A program made the position numbers and the translations under genes. A stretch of DNA of 64,000 nucleotides, taken from the NCBI RefSeq assembly GCF_008520305.1, contig NZ_ML703287.1:81221-145220 (forward strand), in the 5' to 3' direction. Source of the DNA: Mesorhizobium sp. SARCC-RB16n (GTDB taxonomy: Bacteria > Pseudomonadota > Alphaproteobacteria > Rhizobiales > Rhizobiaceae). Position 1 is the first letter of the stretch, and every line of letters starts with the position of its first letter. This document shows, in pieces, positions 32,977 to 41,836 of this stretch. The notes under the pieces are model-generated. The model was given only the letters and a program-made list of their open reading frames with translations. It had not been told where the DNA came from and searched no databases.

Positions 32977-34265
32977 TGCTGGCCGGCCTGCTTGTTTGCC
33001 GATTTGGTCGGGTCGATCGTGTTGTCGACATTGACTGTCATGCCGTTGAAGAGCCGGTTCTGACCCGCGGTGACGACCTCCTCGCCGGCCTTCAGTCCCT
33101 CGACGATCTCGATCATGCCCTGATTGCGGCGGCCGGGCTTGACGAAGACCTGCGACAGCACCAGAGCGGGCTTGTCGCCTTCCGCCGCCGGCTTGGCCGG
33201 ATCGGCCGCTGCTGGCTTGGCAGCATCGGAAGGGGCCTTCTCCGCCGGCTTGGCGTCCGCCGGCTTGTCGGTGGCCGCCGCGGCCGGCTTTTCGTCCGGC
33301 TTGGCGGGCTGCGCCGGGGCCGCCCCGGCGGGTTTCGCCGGCTGCACCACGAAGATGTAGTCGCCATAGAGGCTGGTGGTCAGCGCCGTTTGCGGCAGCG
33401 ACAGCACGTTCTGCTCCTCGGGCAGCTCGACACGCACCTGAACGAACTGGCCAGGGGTCAATTTGCCGTCGGGATTGGCAACTTCCGCGCGAATGTTCAC
33501 CAGCCGGCTGGAGGGGTCGATCTTGGGGTCGATGCCTCGAATGGCGCCGGCAAAGGGCATGTCATCGCCGCCGCCCAGCCCGAGACGAACCGTCTGGCCG
33601 ATCTTGAGCAGCGGCAGCTGCTGTTCGGGAACCGAGAAGTCGACCCGCATCGTGTCGAGGTCTTGCAGCGTCACCACCGCGGTGCCGGGTGCCAGATACT
33701 GGCCGATATCGATCTTCGGAATGCCCGCTGTGCCGGCGAAGGGCGCGGTCAGCTGCTTCTGGTCGAGCACAGCCTGCAATCTGTTGACCTGCGAGGCAGA
33801 TGCGCTCGCGGCCGCGCGGGCGGCGTCCAGCGTCGCATCGGTGCCGACGCCACGCCGCTGCAGTTCGATGGCGCGAGCGAATGCTGCCTGATCGGAGGTG
33901 GCCTGCGCTTTCTGCGCCTCGAGTTCGGCGCGCTCGACGGCGTCGTCGAGCTGCAGCAGGACCGCGTTGGCCGCCACCTTCTGGTTGGCGTGGAACAGGA
34001 TTTCCTTGACGATGCCGGTGGTCTCGACGGTCAGATCGACACCGCGCACGGCCCGTACCGTACCGATCGCCGCGACGCCCGGCGTCCAGCTCGATGGCTT
34101 GGCGATCGTCGTCGACACGGTCGCTGCCGGTGGCTTCATGGTGGCGAAATACTGCTTGATGCCGTTGTCGCGCAGGAAGTTGAAGCCGACGATGCCGCCG
34201 ACCACGATGACGAGCACGGCAAGGACGACAATAATGATAAAGATACGGAGTATGCGCTTGAACAA
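32973..34265 (-). CDS. RND efflux periplasmic adaptor (membrane fusion protein)
   Basis: A 430-residue adaptor. An N-terminal span FIIIVVLAVLVIVVGGIVGF is followed by the lipoyl halves (GVDLTVETTGIVKEILFHANQKV ... FAGTAGIPKIDIGQYLAPGTAVVTLQDLDTMRVDFSVPEQ) flanking a helical hairpin, then beta-barrel and membrane-proximal parts. An Ala/Pro/Lys-rich low-complexity insert of about 60 residues (from near residue 307) splits the C-terminal domain, which is unusual. A TTG at 34265 behind GAGGGGA is the likeliest start; the in-frame ATG at 34307 has no binding site. It is coupled to the pump gene. Confidence 0.9.
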   Translation of the reverse strand: MFKRILRIFIIIVVLAVLVIVVGGIVGFNFLRDNGIKQYFATMKPPAATVSTTIAKPSSWTPGVAAIGTVRAVRGVDLTVETTGIVKEILFHANQKVAANAVLLQLDDAVERAELEAQKAQATSDQAAFARAIELQRRGVGTDATLDAARAAASASASQVNRLQAVLDQKQLTAPFAGTAGIPKIDIGQYLAPGTAVVTLQDLDTMRVDFSVPEQQLPLLKIGQTVRLGLGGGDDMPFAGAIRGIDPKIDPSSRLVNIRAEVANPDGKLTPGQFVQVRVELPEEQNVLSLPQTALTTSLYGDYIFVVQPAKPAGAAPAQPAKPDEKPAAAATDKPADAKPAEKAPSDAAKPAAADPAKPAAEGDKPALVLSQVFVKPGRRNQGMIEIVEGLKAGEEVVTAGQNRLFNGMTVNVDNTIDPTKSANKQAGQQ

Positions 34266-34360
34266 GAAAGTCCCCTCAGTCGAAAATCCGGCGCGAAGCA
34301 CGGACATCGGGACACATACCGACTGCGGGTCCCGATTTCAAATGGTGGCGGTCTTACTGT

Positions 34361-34374
34361 ACCGTCTGGACGGT
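34361..34374. promoter_or_regulatory. Candidate TetR operator of the efflux operon
   Basis: ACCGTCTGGACGGT is a perfect palindrome (34361-34374) between the divergent adaptor and TetR genes. This is the typical position and form for the repressor that controls both. Confidence 0.65.
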
Positions 34375-34412
34375 CTTGTCAATTGGGCCTAAGCTTGCGA
34401 TGGGAGACGCTT

Positions 34413-34946
34413 ATGAGAGCCCAAAGACCGAACTCGCGCGAGAAGATTCTCGCCGCGGCGGCTGATGTTGCCCGGGAATCCGGGCCCGGCAGCCTGTCGC
34501 TCGATGCCGTCGCCAGCCGCGCCGGCGTGTCGAAGGGTGGGCTGCTCTACAATTTCCCGACCAAGGCCAAATTGATGCAGGGCCTCGTCGAAGGCTATCT
34601 GCGCGATTTCGAACAGGCGCTGGAAACTGCGAACAGCAACGACAATGGCAAAAATCCCCTCGCCGTCTACATCAGGCTGTCGGCCGAGGATTGCGAGGAA
34701 AAGCAGCCGTCGGCATCCTGGATCTTCTCGGCGATCGCCGAGGATCCTGATTTCATGACGCCGATAAAGACATTCAAGCGGGAGCTTTTCGAGCGTCTGA
34801 AGGGCGAGGCGCCGGACCTCAAATCGCTGCTCGTCTGCTATCTCGCCATCGAAGGACTGCGCAGCATGAACCTGTTCGATTCCGACGTGCTGTCGAAGGA
34901 CGAACGCGAACTCTTGGTATCGTCACTTCTCGACATCGCCAGATAG
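34413..34946 (+). CDS. TetR-family repressor of the RND operon
   Basis: A 177-residue regulator. The N-terminal helix-turn-helix is REKILAAAADVARESGPGSLSLDAVASRAGVSKGGLLYNFPTKAKLMQGLV (about residues 8-58), and an all-helical ligand domain follows. It is divergent from the efflux genes with the palindrome ACCGTCTGGACGGT between, so it very likely represses them until an inducer binds. The ATG at 34413 has TGGGAGA nine bases upstream; a much longer open frame through the efflux region is an antisense artefact. Confidence 0.88.
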   Translation: MRAQRPNSREKILAAAADVARESGPGSLSLDAVASRAGVSKGGLLYNFPTKAKLMQGLVEGYLRDFEQALETANSNDNGKNPLAVYIRLSAEDCEEKQPSASWIFSAIAEDPDFMTPIKTFKRELFERLKGEAPDLKSLLVCYLAIEGLRSMNLFDSDVLSKDERELLVSSLLDIAR

Positions 34947-34985
34947 GCTGCCTGCGCGAGCGAAGGACGACGGCGCCGCGATCAT

Positions 34986-35426
34986 TCAATCGACGGCGCG
35001 TTCGATGTCCCGTCGCAGGACAATGGCGGTTGTCAGGTCCTCGACGCCGCCGAGCGTGGCAATCAGATCGCGCACTGTGTTGAGCCGGTCGATCGACGGC
35101 ACTTCGACCTCGACGATTAGATCGAGCTGGCCGCTGACCGAGGATACCCGGCGGACCTCCGGATAGCGCGCCAACTGGTCGAGGATGCCGATCGACGGCG
35201 TGCGGATGAGCGTTACGAGCAGAAACGCGCGGATCAGTCCCGCGTCCAGTTGTCCGATATCGGCCCGATACCCCCTGATGACGCCGCTCTTTTCCAGAGA
35301 GGCGACCCGCTCGCTCGTCGCGCTGCGCGACAAGCCAATGCGCCCCGCAAGCGTTTTCAGCGGGATGCGCGCCTCCTTCGACAGGATGCCCAGAATGTCC
35401 CTGTCCTTGGCGTCCAGTTCCCTCAT
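34986..35426 (-). CDS. Lrp/AsnC-family transcription regulator
   Basis: A 146-residue regulator of normal length. The DNA-binding part is LDAKDRDILGILSKEARIPLKTLAGRIGLSRSATSERVASLEKSGVIRGY (residues 4-53). The RAM ligand domain follows, with VRRVSSVSGQLDLIVEVEVPSIDRL. It binds amino acids or related metabolites. It is divergent from the kinase/aminotransferase fusion gene 132 bases away and so is its probable regulator. GGAGAG before the ATG at 35426 sets the start; the reading to 35792 covers the promoter. Confidence 0.87.
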   Translation of the reverse strand: MRELDAKDRDILGILSKEARIPLKTLAGRIGLSRSATSERVASLEKSGVIRGYRADIGQLDAGLIRAFLLVTLIRTPSIGILDQLARYPEVRRVSSVSGQLDLIVEVEVPSIDRLNTVRDLIATLGGVEDLTTAIVLRRDIERAVD

Positions 35427-35558
35427 TGCACACTCTCCATGCCGTTCCGGCAACGTGCCGGTCAATGCGGTCATTGTGCCGGTATAACCGACGCTTTGCC
35501 GGATGCCCGATTTTCCGACCCATGCCAAGCTTCGACAAAAGCAGTTCCGGATTGCCCG

Positions 35559-38500
35559 ATGACCAACGTCTCTTACCCAGCGCCTCAAATCTCGCAGAAC
35601 GAGGCCATCGATATCGCAACGAGGCACTTCGGCCTTGCCGGCAGCGTCACACCGCTCGACAGCGAGCGCGACCGGAATTTCAAGCTGACCGCTCCGGACC
35701 AATCGCTCTGGATCCTGAAGATCGTCAACGCCAGTGAGCCGCTCGTCGAAAGCGAATTCCAGACCGCGTTGTTCGATCATCTCGAGCGCCATAGTCCAGA
35801 CCTCGCCGTGCCGCGTCTAAGGAAGACGGTGCAGGGCGCTCCGCTCGCGCATGCCAAGGGTCCGGGCGGGGAAGATCATGCCGTGCGCCTGGTGTCATGG
35901 CTTCCCGGCCGGCCGTTGGCCGAAAGCCCGTCCAGCCCGGCGCTGCTGGAAAGCCTGGGGGGCGCACTTGGCCGGCTCGATCGCGCCTTGCAGGGCTTCA
36001 TCCATCCCGGCGCGCTGCGCTCCTTCGATTGGGACATTCGCCAGGCGGGTGCGGCGCGGCAACGCCTTCACCACATTGACGACGAACAGGACCGCGCCTT
36101 GCTGGAGCGGTTCCTCGATCATTTCGATGCCGAGGTGGCGCCCCGGCTGCCGGCATTGCGGGCGCAGGTCATCCACAATGACGCCAATGACTGGAACGTG
36201 CTCGTCGATCCGGCGATGCCGGAGCGTATCGCCGGGCTGATCGATTTCGGCGATGCGCTGCACAGCGTGCTCATCGCCGAGCTTGCCGTCGCCTGCGCCT
36301 ATGCCATCCTCGATGCCGAGGATCCGATCGGCGCCGCCGCCCGTCTCGCCGCGGGCTTCCATGCCGAGTATCCGTTGCGGGAGGAAGAACTCGACCTGCT
36401 CTTCGATCTCATTGCGATGCGTCTCGTCATTTCGGTGACGCTGTCGGCGGCGCGCAGGGAGCGAACCTCCGACAATCCCTATCTGTCGATCTCGGAAGCA
36501 CCGGCCTGGCGCCTGCTGCACCGCATGGGCAGGATGAACCGGCGCTTCGCGACGGCGATCCTGCGTCATGCCTGCGGCTTCGAAGCGGCTCCCGGAACCC
36601 GTGCCGTGACGGGCTGGATCGCGGCAAACCGCCCGCAGCTTCTGCCCATTCTCGACCGTCACCCGGCGACGCTTGCAAAGGCGCTCGTGCCTTACGGCGA
36701 TCCGCAAAATCCGATGACGGTGACATCGGCGGCACAGCAGCCCGACAAGGCGACCGAATGGTGGGATGCCAATTGCGCCGAGCATGGCATTGCTCTTGGC
36801 ATCGGGCCCTGGGGCGAGGCTCGCACCGTCTATACCAGCGACATTTTCGAGTCGCGCTTCGTCGAAGGGACGCGCCGCGCCAACCATCTCGGCCTCGATC
36901 TTTTCATGCCGGCGGGGACGCGGCTCTACACACCGCTTGCCGCGATCGTCAGGAGCGTCGAGATCGAGGAGGATCTGCTCGGCTACGGCTGCCTGGTAGC
37001 GCTGGAGCATGAGCCCCGGGGCTGCCCGCCCTTCGTCACGTTGTGGGGGCACATGGCGCATGAGGCTGGGCGGCGACTGAAGGCCGGCGATCGGCTCGAA
37101 GCCGGCGCGCTTGTCGGCGAGATGGGCACGCCGGCGGAAAATGGCGGCTGGGCGCCGCATCTGCATTTCCAGATCTCGACGGATACAAGCCTTGCCGCGC
37201 GCGACATCCTTGGGGTCGGCGAGGAGTGCTATCTCGATGTGTGGAAGGAATTGTTTCCCGATGCCGCGGCCCTTGCCGGCATTCCGCCCGAAACCTTCCG
37301 CCAGAGCGGCCGGTCGCGCCCGGAGATCGTCGCCGCGCGCAAGGCGTCGCTGCTGCCCAATCTGTCGATCTCCTATTCCGAACCGATCAAGTTCGTGCGC
37401 GGCGAGGGCGCCTGGCTGATCGATGATCGCGGCCGCGCCTATCTCGACTGTTTCAACAATGTCTGCCATCTCGGCCACGCCCATCCCGATGTGGTCGAGG
37501 CGATCGCGAGGCAAGCGGCCAAGCTCAACACCAACACGCGCTACCTGCACGACGCGATCGTCACCTATGCGGAACGGCTGACGGCGACGCTGCCCGCCGG
37601 CCTGTCGGTGGCGTCCTTCGCCTGCTCGGGCAGCGAGGCCAACAGCCTGATGCTGCGCATGGCGCGGACCCATACCGGCCGCAGCGAGGCGATCGTGCTC
37701 GACTGGGCCTATCACGGTACGACGCAGGAGCTGATCGACCTCAGCCCCTACAAATACAAGCGCAAGGGCGGCAAGGGGCGCCCGGCGCATGTGTTCGAAG
37801 CGGTCATTCCCGACAGCTACCGAGCCCCGGCCGAATGGCCTGACGGCGACCATGCAAAGCGGTTTGCCGAAAGTGTCGCCGAGGAGATCGCCGACATGGC
37901 GAGACAAGGCCGCGCACCCGGCCTGTTCCTGGCGGAATCGATCCCGAGCGTCGCCGGCCAGGTGTTCCTGCCTGAGGGTTATCTCAGGGAAGTCTACGCG
38001 ATGGTGCGCGCCGCCGGCGGCATCTGCGTCGCCGACGAGGTGCAGGTCGGCTTTGGCCGTGTCGGCAGCCACTGGTGGGCTTTCGAAACCCAGGGAGTGA
38101 CGCCCGACATCGTCACCATGGGCAAGCCGATCGGCAACGGCCATCCGATGGCGGCCGTGGTGACGACCACGCAGGTTGCCGCCTCGTTCAACAATGGCAT
38201 GGAGTATTTCAACACCTTTGGCGGCAACCCTGTGTCCTGCGCGGCCGGGCTGGCGGTGCTCGATGTCATCGAGCGCGATGGGCTGAGGCGCAATGCGCTC
38301 GAGATCGGCGACTATCTCATTGCGCGTTTCAAGGCGCTCCAGGTCCGCTACGAGATCATCGGCGATGTGCGTGGCCAGGGGCTGTTCCTCGGTATCGAAC
38401 TGGTCGAGGACCGCAAGAGCAAGGCACCCGCGACAGCCCTTGCCCGCCGCATCAACGATGGCGTGAGGGCACGCGGCGTGCTGATCGGCACCGAAGGGCC

Positions 38501-38615
38501 GCACGACAACGTGCTGAAGATGCGCCCGCCGATGATCTTCAGCCGGGCCAATGCCGACCATCTGGTTGGCGTTCTCGATGAGACGTTGGCCGCGGTTCTG
38601 GCGGAACGGGCTTAG
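35559..38615 (+). CDS. Trimodular fusion: APH-type kinase, M23-like domain, class III aminotransferase/phospho-lyase
   Basis: A 1018-residue protein of three enzymes in one chain. Residues 1-340 form an aminoglycoside-phosphotransferase-like kinase with catalytic H206-N-D208 ... N213 and D229-F-G. Residues about 385-575 form an M23/LytM-like domain with H443-x3-D447 and H534-x-H536. Residues about 585-1018 form a class III PLP enzyme with [13 protein letters not shown] and Schiff-base Lys856 ([11 protein letters not shown]). The kinase and PLP parts resemble hydroxylysine kinase and the ammoniophospholyases acting on phosphohydroxylysine or phosphoethanolamine, so phosphorylation followed by phosphate and ammonia elimination is plausible. 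The M23 domain has no signal peptide and its role is unclear. Lrp control is likely. Confidence 0.85.
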   Translation: MTNVSYPAPQISQNEAIDIATRHFGLAGSVTPLDSERDRNFKLTAPDQSLWILKIVNASEPLVESEFQTALFDHLERHSPDLAVPRLRKTVQGAPLAHAKGPGGEDHAVRLVSWLPGRPLAESPSSPALLESLGGALGRLDRALQGFIHPGALRSFDWDIRQAGAARQRLHHIDDEQDRALLERFLDHFDAEVAPRLPALRAQVIHNDANDWNVLVDPAMPERIAGLIDFGDALHSVLIAELAVACAYAILDAEDPIGAAARLAAGFHAEYPLREEELDLLFDLIAMRLVISVTLSAARRERTSDNPYLSISEAPAWRLLHRMGRMNRRFATAILRHACGFEAAPGTRAVTGWIAANRPQLLPILDRHPATLAKALVPYGDPQNPMTVTSAAQQPDKATEWWDANCAEHGIALGIGPWGEARTVYTSDIFESRFVEGTRRANHLGLDLFMPAGTRLYTPLAAIVRSVEIEEDLLGYGCLVALEHEPRGCPPFVTLWGHMAHEAGRRLKAGDRLEAGALVGEMGTPAENGGWAPHLHFQISTDTSLAARDILGVGEECYLDVWKELFPDAAALAGIPPETFRQSGRSRPEIVAARKASLLPNLSISYSEPIKFVRGEGAWLIDDRGRAYLDCFNNVCHLGHAHPDVVEAIARQAAKLNTNTRYLHDAIVTYAERLTATLPAGLSVASFACSGSEANSLMLRMARTHTGRSEAIVLDWAYHGTTQELIDLSPYKYKRKGGKGRPAHVFEAVIPDSYRAPAEWPDGDHAKRFAESVAEEIADMARQGRAPGLFLAESIPSVAGQVFLPEGYLREVYAMVRAAGGICVADEVQVGFGRVGSHWWAFETQGVTPDIVTMGKPIGNGHPMAAVVTTTQVAASFNNGMEYFNTFGGNPVSCAAGLAVLDVIERDGLRRNALEIGDYLIARFKALQVRYEIIGDVRGQGLFLGIELVEDRKSKAPATALARRINDGVRARGVLIGTEGPHDNVLKMRPPMIFSRANADHLVGVLDETLAAVLAERA

Positions 38616-38731
38616 GACGGGCACCGCGCCTGGAGGCGGCGCGGGCTGAATTCAGACCAACGATTTCAAGAACGTCCGGCGCGTCACGTGCCGGCGGGAG
38701 GAGAGGCTTTGCCTCATCAAGGGAGGAAACC

Positions 38732-39739
38732 ATGAAACATGCATTGATCACCGCGCTCTTGCTCGCACCGGCCACGATGCCGGCGAAGGCGGACACATTC
38801 GACATCGTCAAGCAGAGGGGCTCGATCCTGTGCGGCGTCAGCCAGGGCGTGGCTGGCTTCTCGGCGCCCGACGACCAGGGCAAATGGAGCGGCTTCGATA
38901 TCGATTTCTGCCGCGCGGTCTCGGCCGCCGTCTTCGGCGACCCCGACAAGGTGAGTTACGTGCCGCTGTCGACCAAGGAGCGCTTCACGGCGCTGCAGGC
39001 CGGCACCGTCGACATTCTGTCGCGGCAGTCGACCTGGTCCTTGTCGCGCGACACCGGCATGGGCATCCATTTCGTGGGCGCCGCCTATTATGACGGCCAA
39101 GGCTTCATGGTCCGCAAGGACCTCGGCGTGGACAGTGCGCTGAAGCTCTCGGGCGCCACGGTCTGCGCCGAGCAAGGCACGACCACCGAGCAGAACGTCG
39201 CCGACTACTTTACCGCCCACCAGATGAAATACGAGGCGGTCGTCATCGATTCCGCCGACAGCATCATCAAGGCGTTCGATAGCGGCCGCTGTGATGTCTA
39301 CACGACGGACGCCTCGGCGCTCTATGCGCAGCGCCTGAAGCTGACCGATCCCGCCGCGTTCGCGGTGCTGCCGGACATCATCTCGAAGGAGCCGCTCGGT
39401 CCAGCCGTGCGCAAGGGCGACGACAAGTGGTTCGACATCGTGCGCTGGACGCTGTTTTCGCTGATCGAGGCGGAAGAAGACGGCATCACGCAGGCCAATG
39501 CGGAAGCCTCGCTGAAGTCGCAGAACCCGACGATCCGCCGGTTCCTCGGCGTCGAGGGCGACAACGGCAAACAGCTCGGGCTCGACCCTGCCTTTGCCTA
39601 CAATGTCGTCGCCAAGGTCGGCAATTACGGCGAGATGTTCGAACGCAATCTCGGCCAGTCCAGCCAACTGAAAATCGCGCGCGGCATCAATGCGCTGTGG
39701 AACGCCGGCGGCCTGATGTACGCACCACCGGCGCGCTGA
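38732..39739 (+). CDS. Amino-acid ABC transporter solute-binding protein, AapJ-like
   Basis: A 335-residue periplasmic binding protein. A signal peptide (MKHALITALLLAPATMPAKA) is followed by the type 3 binding fold: FDIVKQRGSILCGVSQGVAGFSAPDDQGKWSGFDIDFCRAVSAAVFGDP. The conserved Arg/Asp ligands of general L-amino-acid transporters appear in LSRDTGMGIHFVG and DVYTTDASALYAQ. GGGAGG precedes the ATG. It follows the fusion gene by 116 bases and probably shares its regulation, but no matching permease or ATPase is nearby, so it must use a shared transporter. The ligand may be the fusion enzyme's substrate; this is inference. Confidence 0.87.
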   Translation: MKHALITALLLAPATMPAKADTFDIVKQRGSILCGVSQGVAGFSAPDDQGKWSGFDIDFCRAVSAAVFGDPDKVSYVPLSTKERFTALQAGTVDILSRQSTWSLSRDTGMGIHFVGAAYYDGQGFMVRKDLGVDSALKLSGATVCAEQGTTTEQNVADYFTAHQMKYEAVVIDSADSIIKAFDSGRCDVYTTDASALYAQRLKLTDPAAFAVLPDIISKEPLGPAVRKGDDKWFDIVRWTLFSLIEAEEDGITQANAEASLKSQNPTIRRFLGVEGDNGKQLGLDPAFAYNVVAKVGNYGEMFERNLGQSSQLKIARGINALWNAGGLMYAPPAR

Positions 39740-39861
39740 CACCTGGCGTCGAACCGGGGTGTCCGCCCAGCCCTCGCACCCGGCGATGCTCGCCCGGGCG
39801 AAAAAGGGGTGACGCGTGTCTTCGTCATCCTCTGCCTTGGCCATAGAGGGAGCACTATCAG

Positions 39862-39895
39862 ATAAAAACGTTTTTATTCCGATTGAAAACGTTTT
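39862..39895. promoter_or_regulatory. Two tandem LacI-type operators
   Basis: ATAAAAACGTTTTTAT (39862-39877) is a perfect palindrome. A second, AAAACGTTTT (39886-39895, inside GAAAACGTTTTTATC), follows with centres 21 bases apart, two helical turns. The AACGTT centre is typical of LacI-family sites. They lie 40-73 bases before the LacI gene, so the regulator probably controls its own operon. Confidence 0.78.
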
Positions 39896-39934
39896 TATCC
39901 AATGATACGGATACCGACCTGAGGATGGTCGTTC

Positions 39935-41002
39935 ATGGCAGAGAACAAAGGATCCGAACGCCGGGAGCTTTCGCCGACGATCAAGACGTTGGCCGCCCAC
40001 ACCGGCTATTCGATCGCTACCATTTCCAAGGCCCTGCGGGGGTCGCCAGTGGTCGCGCAGCCGACAAGGGACGCCATCGTCGCCGCCGCGCGGGAACTGG
40101 GTTATCAGGCGAATGCGCGAGGCATGGCGCTGAGGACAGGCAAGACCTATCGGGCCGCGGTGCTGATGCCGATAACCTCCGCTGTCGGCTATGAATGGGA
40201 CGGTGTCGAATACACGCAGATCCTGAGCGGCGTAAGCCAGGCGCTGGAGGACAGCGACTATCAGCTGTCCGTGCACGGCTTCCGCAGTTTTGGCGATGCC
40301 TTCGAGATTGCCCGCCGCATCGTCGACCAGAGCGCGGCCGACGGCCTGATCTTTTCCGACGTGCTGGCCGATGATCCCCGTATCGACATGCTGGTCGAAA
40401 GCGGCTTTCCATTCGTGTCGCTGGGCCGTTGCCGCAAGCCCCTCGTCTACGCGCATGTCGATGTCGACAATGAATGGGCGGCCTTCACCGCCACGGCGCG
40501 GCTGATCGCGGGCGGACATGAGCGTATCGCCCTGATCAACGCGGATCGGCGTCTTTCCTATGCCCTGGACAGGATTGACGGATTTTCGCGGGCCTTCCGC
40601 GAGGCGGGGCTTGCCGCGTCGATGGACCTCGTGGCTGACGGCGATCTGTCCACGCGTTTCGGCCGCGACAGCGCGCTCAGGCTCCTTGGCCTGCCCAATC
40701 CACCCACCGCCCTGGTCTGCATCAACGAATCCACCACGCTCGGCGTCCTGTCGGCGCTGGGTAGCCTTGAACGGCGCGTCGGGGTGGATGTCGACGTCAT
40801 CGCCTATGACGACATCAACGTCAGCGCCTATTTCACCCCGCCGATCACGACATTCTACCAGCCGATCGAGCTTCTCGGCCGCAAGCTCGGCGAGTTTCTG
40901 CTGCGGCGCATGGCGGGCGAGGACCCGGCGGAACTCGCCCTGGTGTCGAGACCCGAACTCATCGGCCGGCAGCCGGACAATCTCGGCGGAAATCGCCGCT
41001 AA
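39935..41002 (+). CDS. LacI-family transcription regulator
   Basis: A 355-residue regulator. After about 12 residues comes the helix-turn-helix TIKTLAAHTGYSIATISKALRGSPVVAQPTRDAIVAAARELGY (residues 15-57) with the hinge helix that inserts in AACGTT centres. A sugar-binding-protein-like effector domain follows, with VDVDNEWAAFTATARLIAGGHERIALI and LVCINESTTLGVLSAL. It leads the operon: binding protein 22 bases on, then permease, beta-glucosidase and SDR. The two operators upstream imply autoregulation. The inducer is probably the transported compound or its glucose-containing form. Confidence 0.9.
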   Translation: MAENKGSERRELSPTIKTLAAHTGYSIATISKALRGSPVVAQPTRDAIVAAARELGYQANARGMALRTGKTYRAAVLMPITSAVGYEWDGVEYTQILSGVSQALEDSDYQLSVHGFRSFGDAFEIARRIVDQSAADGLIFSDVLADDPRIDMLVESGFPFVSLGRCRKPLVYAHVDVDNEWAAFTATARLIAGGHERIALINADRRLSYALDRIDGFSRAFREAGLAASMDLVADGDLSTRFGRDSALRLLGLPNPPTALVCINESTTLGVLSALGSLERRVGVDVDVIAYDDINVSAYFTPPITTFYQPIELLGRKLGEFLLRRMAGEDPAELALVSRPELIGRQPDNLGGNRR

Positions 41003-41024
41003 TCATCAAAATGGGAGGAAGAGC

Positions 41025-41771
41025 ATGAAGAAGATCCTGATCGGACTTGCGCTGGCACTGTTGACGGCCGGCGCTGCCGGCGCCGCCGACCTCGGCGGCA
41101 AGGTGTTGAAGGTGGGTTCCGACACCACCTCGCCGCCGATGGAAAGCGTCGACACCGCGACAGGCCAGATTGTCGGCTTTGACGTCGATGTGATCAAGGC
41201 GGTCTGCGGCAAGATCAACTGCAAGGCCGAGTTTGTCACCACCGGCTGGGACGGCATCTTCGCCGCCCTCGACCAGGGCAGTTTCGACCTGGTTGCATCC
41301 GGCGTCTCCATCACCGAGGAACGCAAGAAGGCGATGGATTTCTCTGACCCTTACATCGTCAACAGCCAGGCCGTGCTCATGCGGGTGGAAGACGAGGGCC
41401 TATCCCTCGATGATTTCAAAGCGAAGGGCAAGAAGCTCTCGGCGCAGGCCAACACCACCGATGCGCAGGTCGCTGAAAGCATTGTCGGCAAGGATAATGT
41501 GGTCGCCTATGACAGTTTCGCGGCCTCTGTCATCGCGTTGAAGAACAAGGACGTCGACGGCGTTGTCATCAAAGGCGCCAATGCCGCCGCCTACGAAAAG
41601 GAATTCGCGGGCGAGCTGGTCGTGCCGATTAGGAATCTCCAATTCGATCCTCTGGGGCTGGTCTTCCGCAAGGGCGACGAGAACATCGCCGCCTTCAATG
41701 AAGGGCTGAAGGCGATCAAGGCCGACGGCAGCCTCGACGCGCTGATCGCCAAATACTGGGGCACAAAATAA
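41025..41771 (+). CDS. Polar amino-acid type ABC solute-binding protein
   Basis: A 248-residue binding protein. The signal peptide is MKKILIGLALALLTAGAAGA. The mature part, GKVLKVGSDTTSPPMESVDTATGQIVGFDVDVIKAVC, and VASGVSITEERKKAMDFSDPYI are characteristic of the glutamine/histidine-binding family. GGGAGGA precedes the ATG. It is followed by a strong stem-loop and then the frameshifted permease. Its partner genes include a beta-glucosidase, so the ligand may be an unusual nitrogenous glycoside rather than a plain amino acid. Confidence 0.88.
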   Translation: MKKILIGLALALLTAGAAGAADLGGKVLKVGSDTTSPPMESVDTATGQIVGFDVDVIKAVCGKINCKAEFVTTGWDGIFAALDQGSFDLVASGVSITEERKKAMDFSDPYIVNSQAVLMRVEDEGLSLDDFKAKGKKLSAQANTTDAQVAESIVGKDNVVAYDSFAASVIALKNKDVDGVVIKGANAAAYEKEFAGELVVPIRNLQFDPLGLVFRKGDENIAAFNEGLKAIKADGSLDALIAKYWGTK

Positions 41772-41787
41772 CCGCTTGAAGGACTTC

Positions 41788-41812
41788 GGCTCCGGCGCCT
41801 GGCGCCGGAGCC
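41788..41812 (+). other. GC-rich stem-loop between binding-protein and permease genes
   Basis: GGCTCCGGCGCC (41788-41799) and GGCGCCGGAGCC (41801-41812) are perfect 12-base arms around one T. It lacks a T-run. At this place it probably stabilises the binding-protein mRNA and lowers permease expression, as in the malE-malF gap. Confidence 0.7.
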
Positions 41813-41836
41813 ATGGTAACGGGAGGACGGGACTGG

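Noticed and set aside
31444-33063. 539-residue open frame antisense to the RND pump
   Set aside because: Low-complexity D/R/H composition and no ribosome binding site; the pump on the other strand has full family motifs.
35895-38624. 909-residue open frame antisense to the fusion gene
   Set aside because: Rich in Arg, His and Asp with no domain; a by-product of high-GC codon bias opposite a well-supported gene.
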